Shown here: piece after piece, positions 5,729 to 6,731 of the stretch
How the letters are laid out: each line of letters starts with the position of its first letter
How positions within the stretch are numbered: the stretch's first letter is position 1
Assembly: GCA_002396005.1 (NCBI GenBank)
Contig: DGVW01000046.1
Coordinates: forward strand, 1 to 6,731
Direction of reading: 5' to 3'
Length of the DNA stretch: 6,731 nucleotides
Source of the DNA: Oribacterium sp. UBA4274
GTDB lineage: Bacteria; Bacillota; Clostridia; Lachnospirales; Lachnospiraceae
Notes under the pieces: generated by a model
What the model was told of the DNA's origin: nothing
The model's input: only the letters and a program-made list of their open reading frames with translations
The model's database searches: none
Program-made: the position numbers and the translations under genes

Positions 5729-6731
5729 ATGACAGATAAAAAACCAGTAGTACTTCTTATCCTTGATGGATATGGTATCAATGAGAATCCTGAGGGCAAT
5801 GCTATCAAGATGGCACAGACTCCTGTTATGGACAAGCTTCAGGCTGAGTGTCCATTTGTGCAGGGACAGGCATCAGGTCTTTATGTAGGACTGCCGGACG
5901 GACAGATGGGTAACTCAGAGGTTGGACACATGAACATGGGTGCCGGCCGTATCATCTATCAGGATCTTACAAGAATCACAAAGTCTATAGAGGACGGGGA
6001 TTTCTTTACAAATCCTGCACTTATGGATGCAGTTGAGAACTGTAAGAAGAACGATTCTGCATTAAACATTTTCGGACTTGTATCTGATGGTGGTGTTCAT
6101 TCACACCTCGGACATATCTTCGGACTTCTTGAGCTTGCCAAGAGAAACGGTCTCAAGAAGGTTTACCTCTATGCTTTCCTCGATGGTCGTGATACACCGC
6201 CTGATTCAGGAAAGAGCTTCCTCCAGATGGTTGAGGACAAGATGGCAGAGATTGGTGTCGGTGAGATTGCTATGATTTCAGGTCGTTACTACGCTATGGA
6301 TCGTGACAAGAACTATGACCGTGTGGTTAAGGCTTATGATGCCATGACAAAGGGTGTTGGCGATAAGGCAGCATCTGTTTCTGAGGCTATCACTGCTTCC
6401 TATGATAACAAGGTTCTTGATGAGTTCGTTGTTCCATGTGTTATCGAGAAGGATGGCAAGCCTGTACACGTGATCACAGATGGTGATTCCTGTGTGTTCT
6501 ATAACTTCCGTCCGGATCGTGCCCGTGAGATGACACATTGCTTCTGTGATGATGAGTTTACATTCTTTGAGAGAGGCAAGCGCCTTGATACCAGGTTTGT
6601 CTGCTTCACAGATTATGATCCGACTATTCCAAACAAGGAGATCGCATTCCCTAAGCAGTCTATAAAGCAGACTCTTGGTGAGTATGTTTCATCACTTGGA
6701 CTTAAGCAGCTTCGTATCGCTGAGACAGAGA
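5729..6731 (+). CDS. gpmI: 2,3-bisphosphoglycerate-independent phosphoglycerate mutase (3' end outside window)
   Basis: This cytoplasmic glycolytic enzyme interconverts 3-phosphoglycerate and 2-phosphoglycerate using two Mn ions and a phosphoserine intermediate. The window holds 334 of the usual 510 or so residues. AGAGGGA (5714-5720) sits 8 bases before the ATG. The phosphatase domain starts with LLILDGYG (metal ligand Asp13), and the nucleophile is Ser63 in GNSEVGH. The transferase domain shows GGVHSH (His124), DGRD (152-155), SGRYYAMDRD (Arg186, Arg192) and NFRPDRAREM (Arg261, Arg264). Each is offset by one from the Geobacillus enzyme numbering known to me, and no key residue is missing. 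The last residues, AETE, precede the expected catalytic Lys beyond the edge. The gene follows a strong terminator, so it is transcribed separately from the cNMP-fold gene. Function is certain; the missing end cannot be judged. Confidence 0.98.
   Translation, partial: MTDKKPVVLLILDGYGINENPEGNAIKMAQTPVMDKLQAECPFVQGQASGLYVGLPDGQMGNSEVGHMNMGAGRIIYQDLTRITKSIEDGDFFTNPALMDAVENCKKNDSALNIFGLVSDGGVHSHLGHIFGLLELAKRNGLKKVYLYAFLDGRDTPPDSGKSFLQMVEDKMAEIGVGEIAMISGRYYAMDRDKNYDRVVKAYDAMTKGVGDKAASVSEAITASYDNKVLDEFVVPCVIEKDGKPVHVITDGDSCVFYNFRPDRAREMTHCFCDDEFTFFERGKRLDTRFVCFTDYDPTIPNKEIAFPKQSIKQTLGEYVSSLGLKQLRIAETE

Overview
The window fits a low-to-mid GC anaerobic Firmicute of the Lachnospiraceae type (Butyrivibrio, Pseudobutyrivibrio and relatives). 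Three things point there: strong AGGAGG-type ribosome sites with AT-rich spacers, a secreted protein with choline/glucan-binding-type cell-wall repeats, and a Tat-lipoprotein flavin reductase of the kind common in gut and rumen clostridia. The genus is inferred, not shown.

Layout. Positions 1-4695 hold three minus-strand genes. In transcription order they are a 7TM-GGDEF-PAS diguanylate cyclase (4695-3118), a secreted cell-wall-binding-repeat protein with an unassigned C-terminal domain (2875-1853), and an FMN/FAD lipoprotein reductase of the fumarate/urocanate reductase superfamily (1633 down past the left edge). Positions 4951-6731 hold two plus-strand genes: a stand-alone cyclic-nucleotide-binding-fold protein (4951-5511) and the N-terminal two thirds of the glycolytic enzyme gpmI (5729 past the right edge). 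No gene-free gap exceeds 260 bases, and all four gaps carry signals or structure.

The cyclase and the cNMP-fold protein are divergently transcribed from a 255-base AT-rich region with an imperfect 16-base inverted repeat, so they may form a small signalling pair. The reductase and the wall protein both act outside the membrane but need not be co-functional. gpmI is a housekeeping gene behind a strong terminator. No RNA genes, CRISPR arrays, transposases or phage genes were seen.

I see no clearly new multi-gene system. The points most worth a second look are the reductase with Tyr where fumarate reductases have the catalytic Arg, the cNMP-fold protein with no output domain and no ligand-phosphate Arg, the three-copy repeat forming alternative hairpins between the cyclase and the wall protein, and a nearly identical 14-base -10 region upstream of both the cyclase and gpmI.
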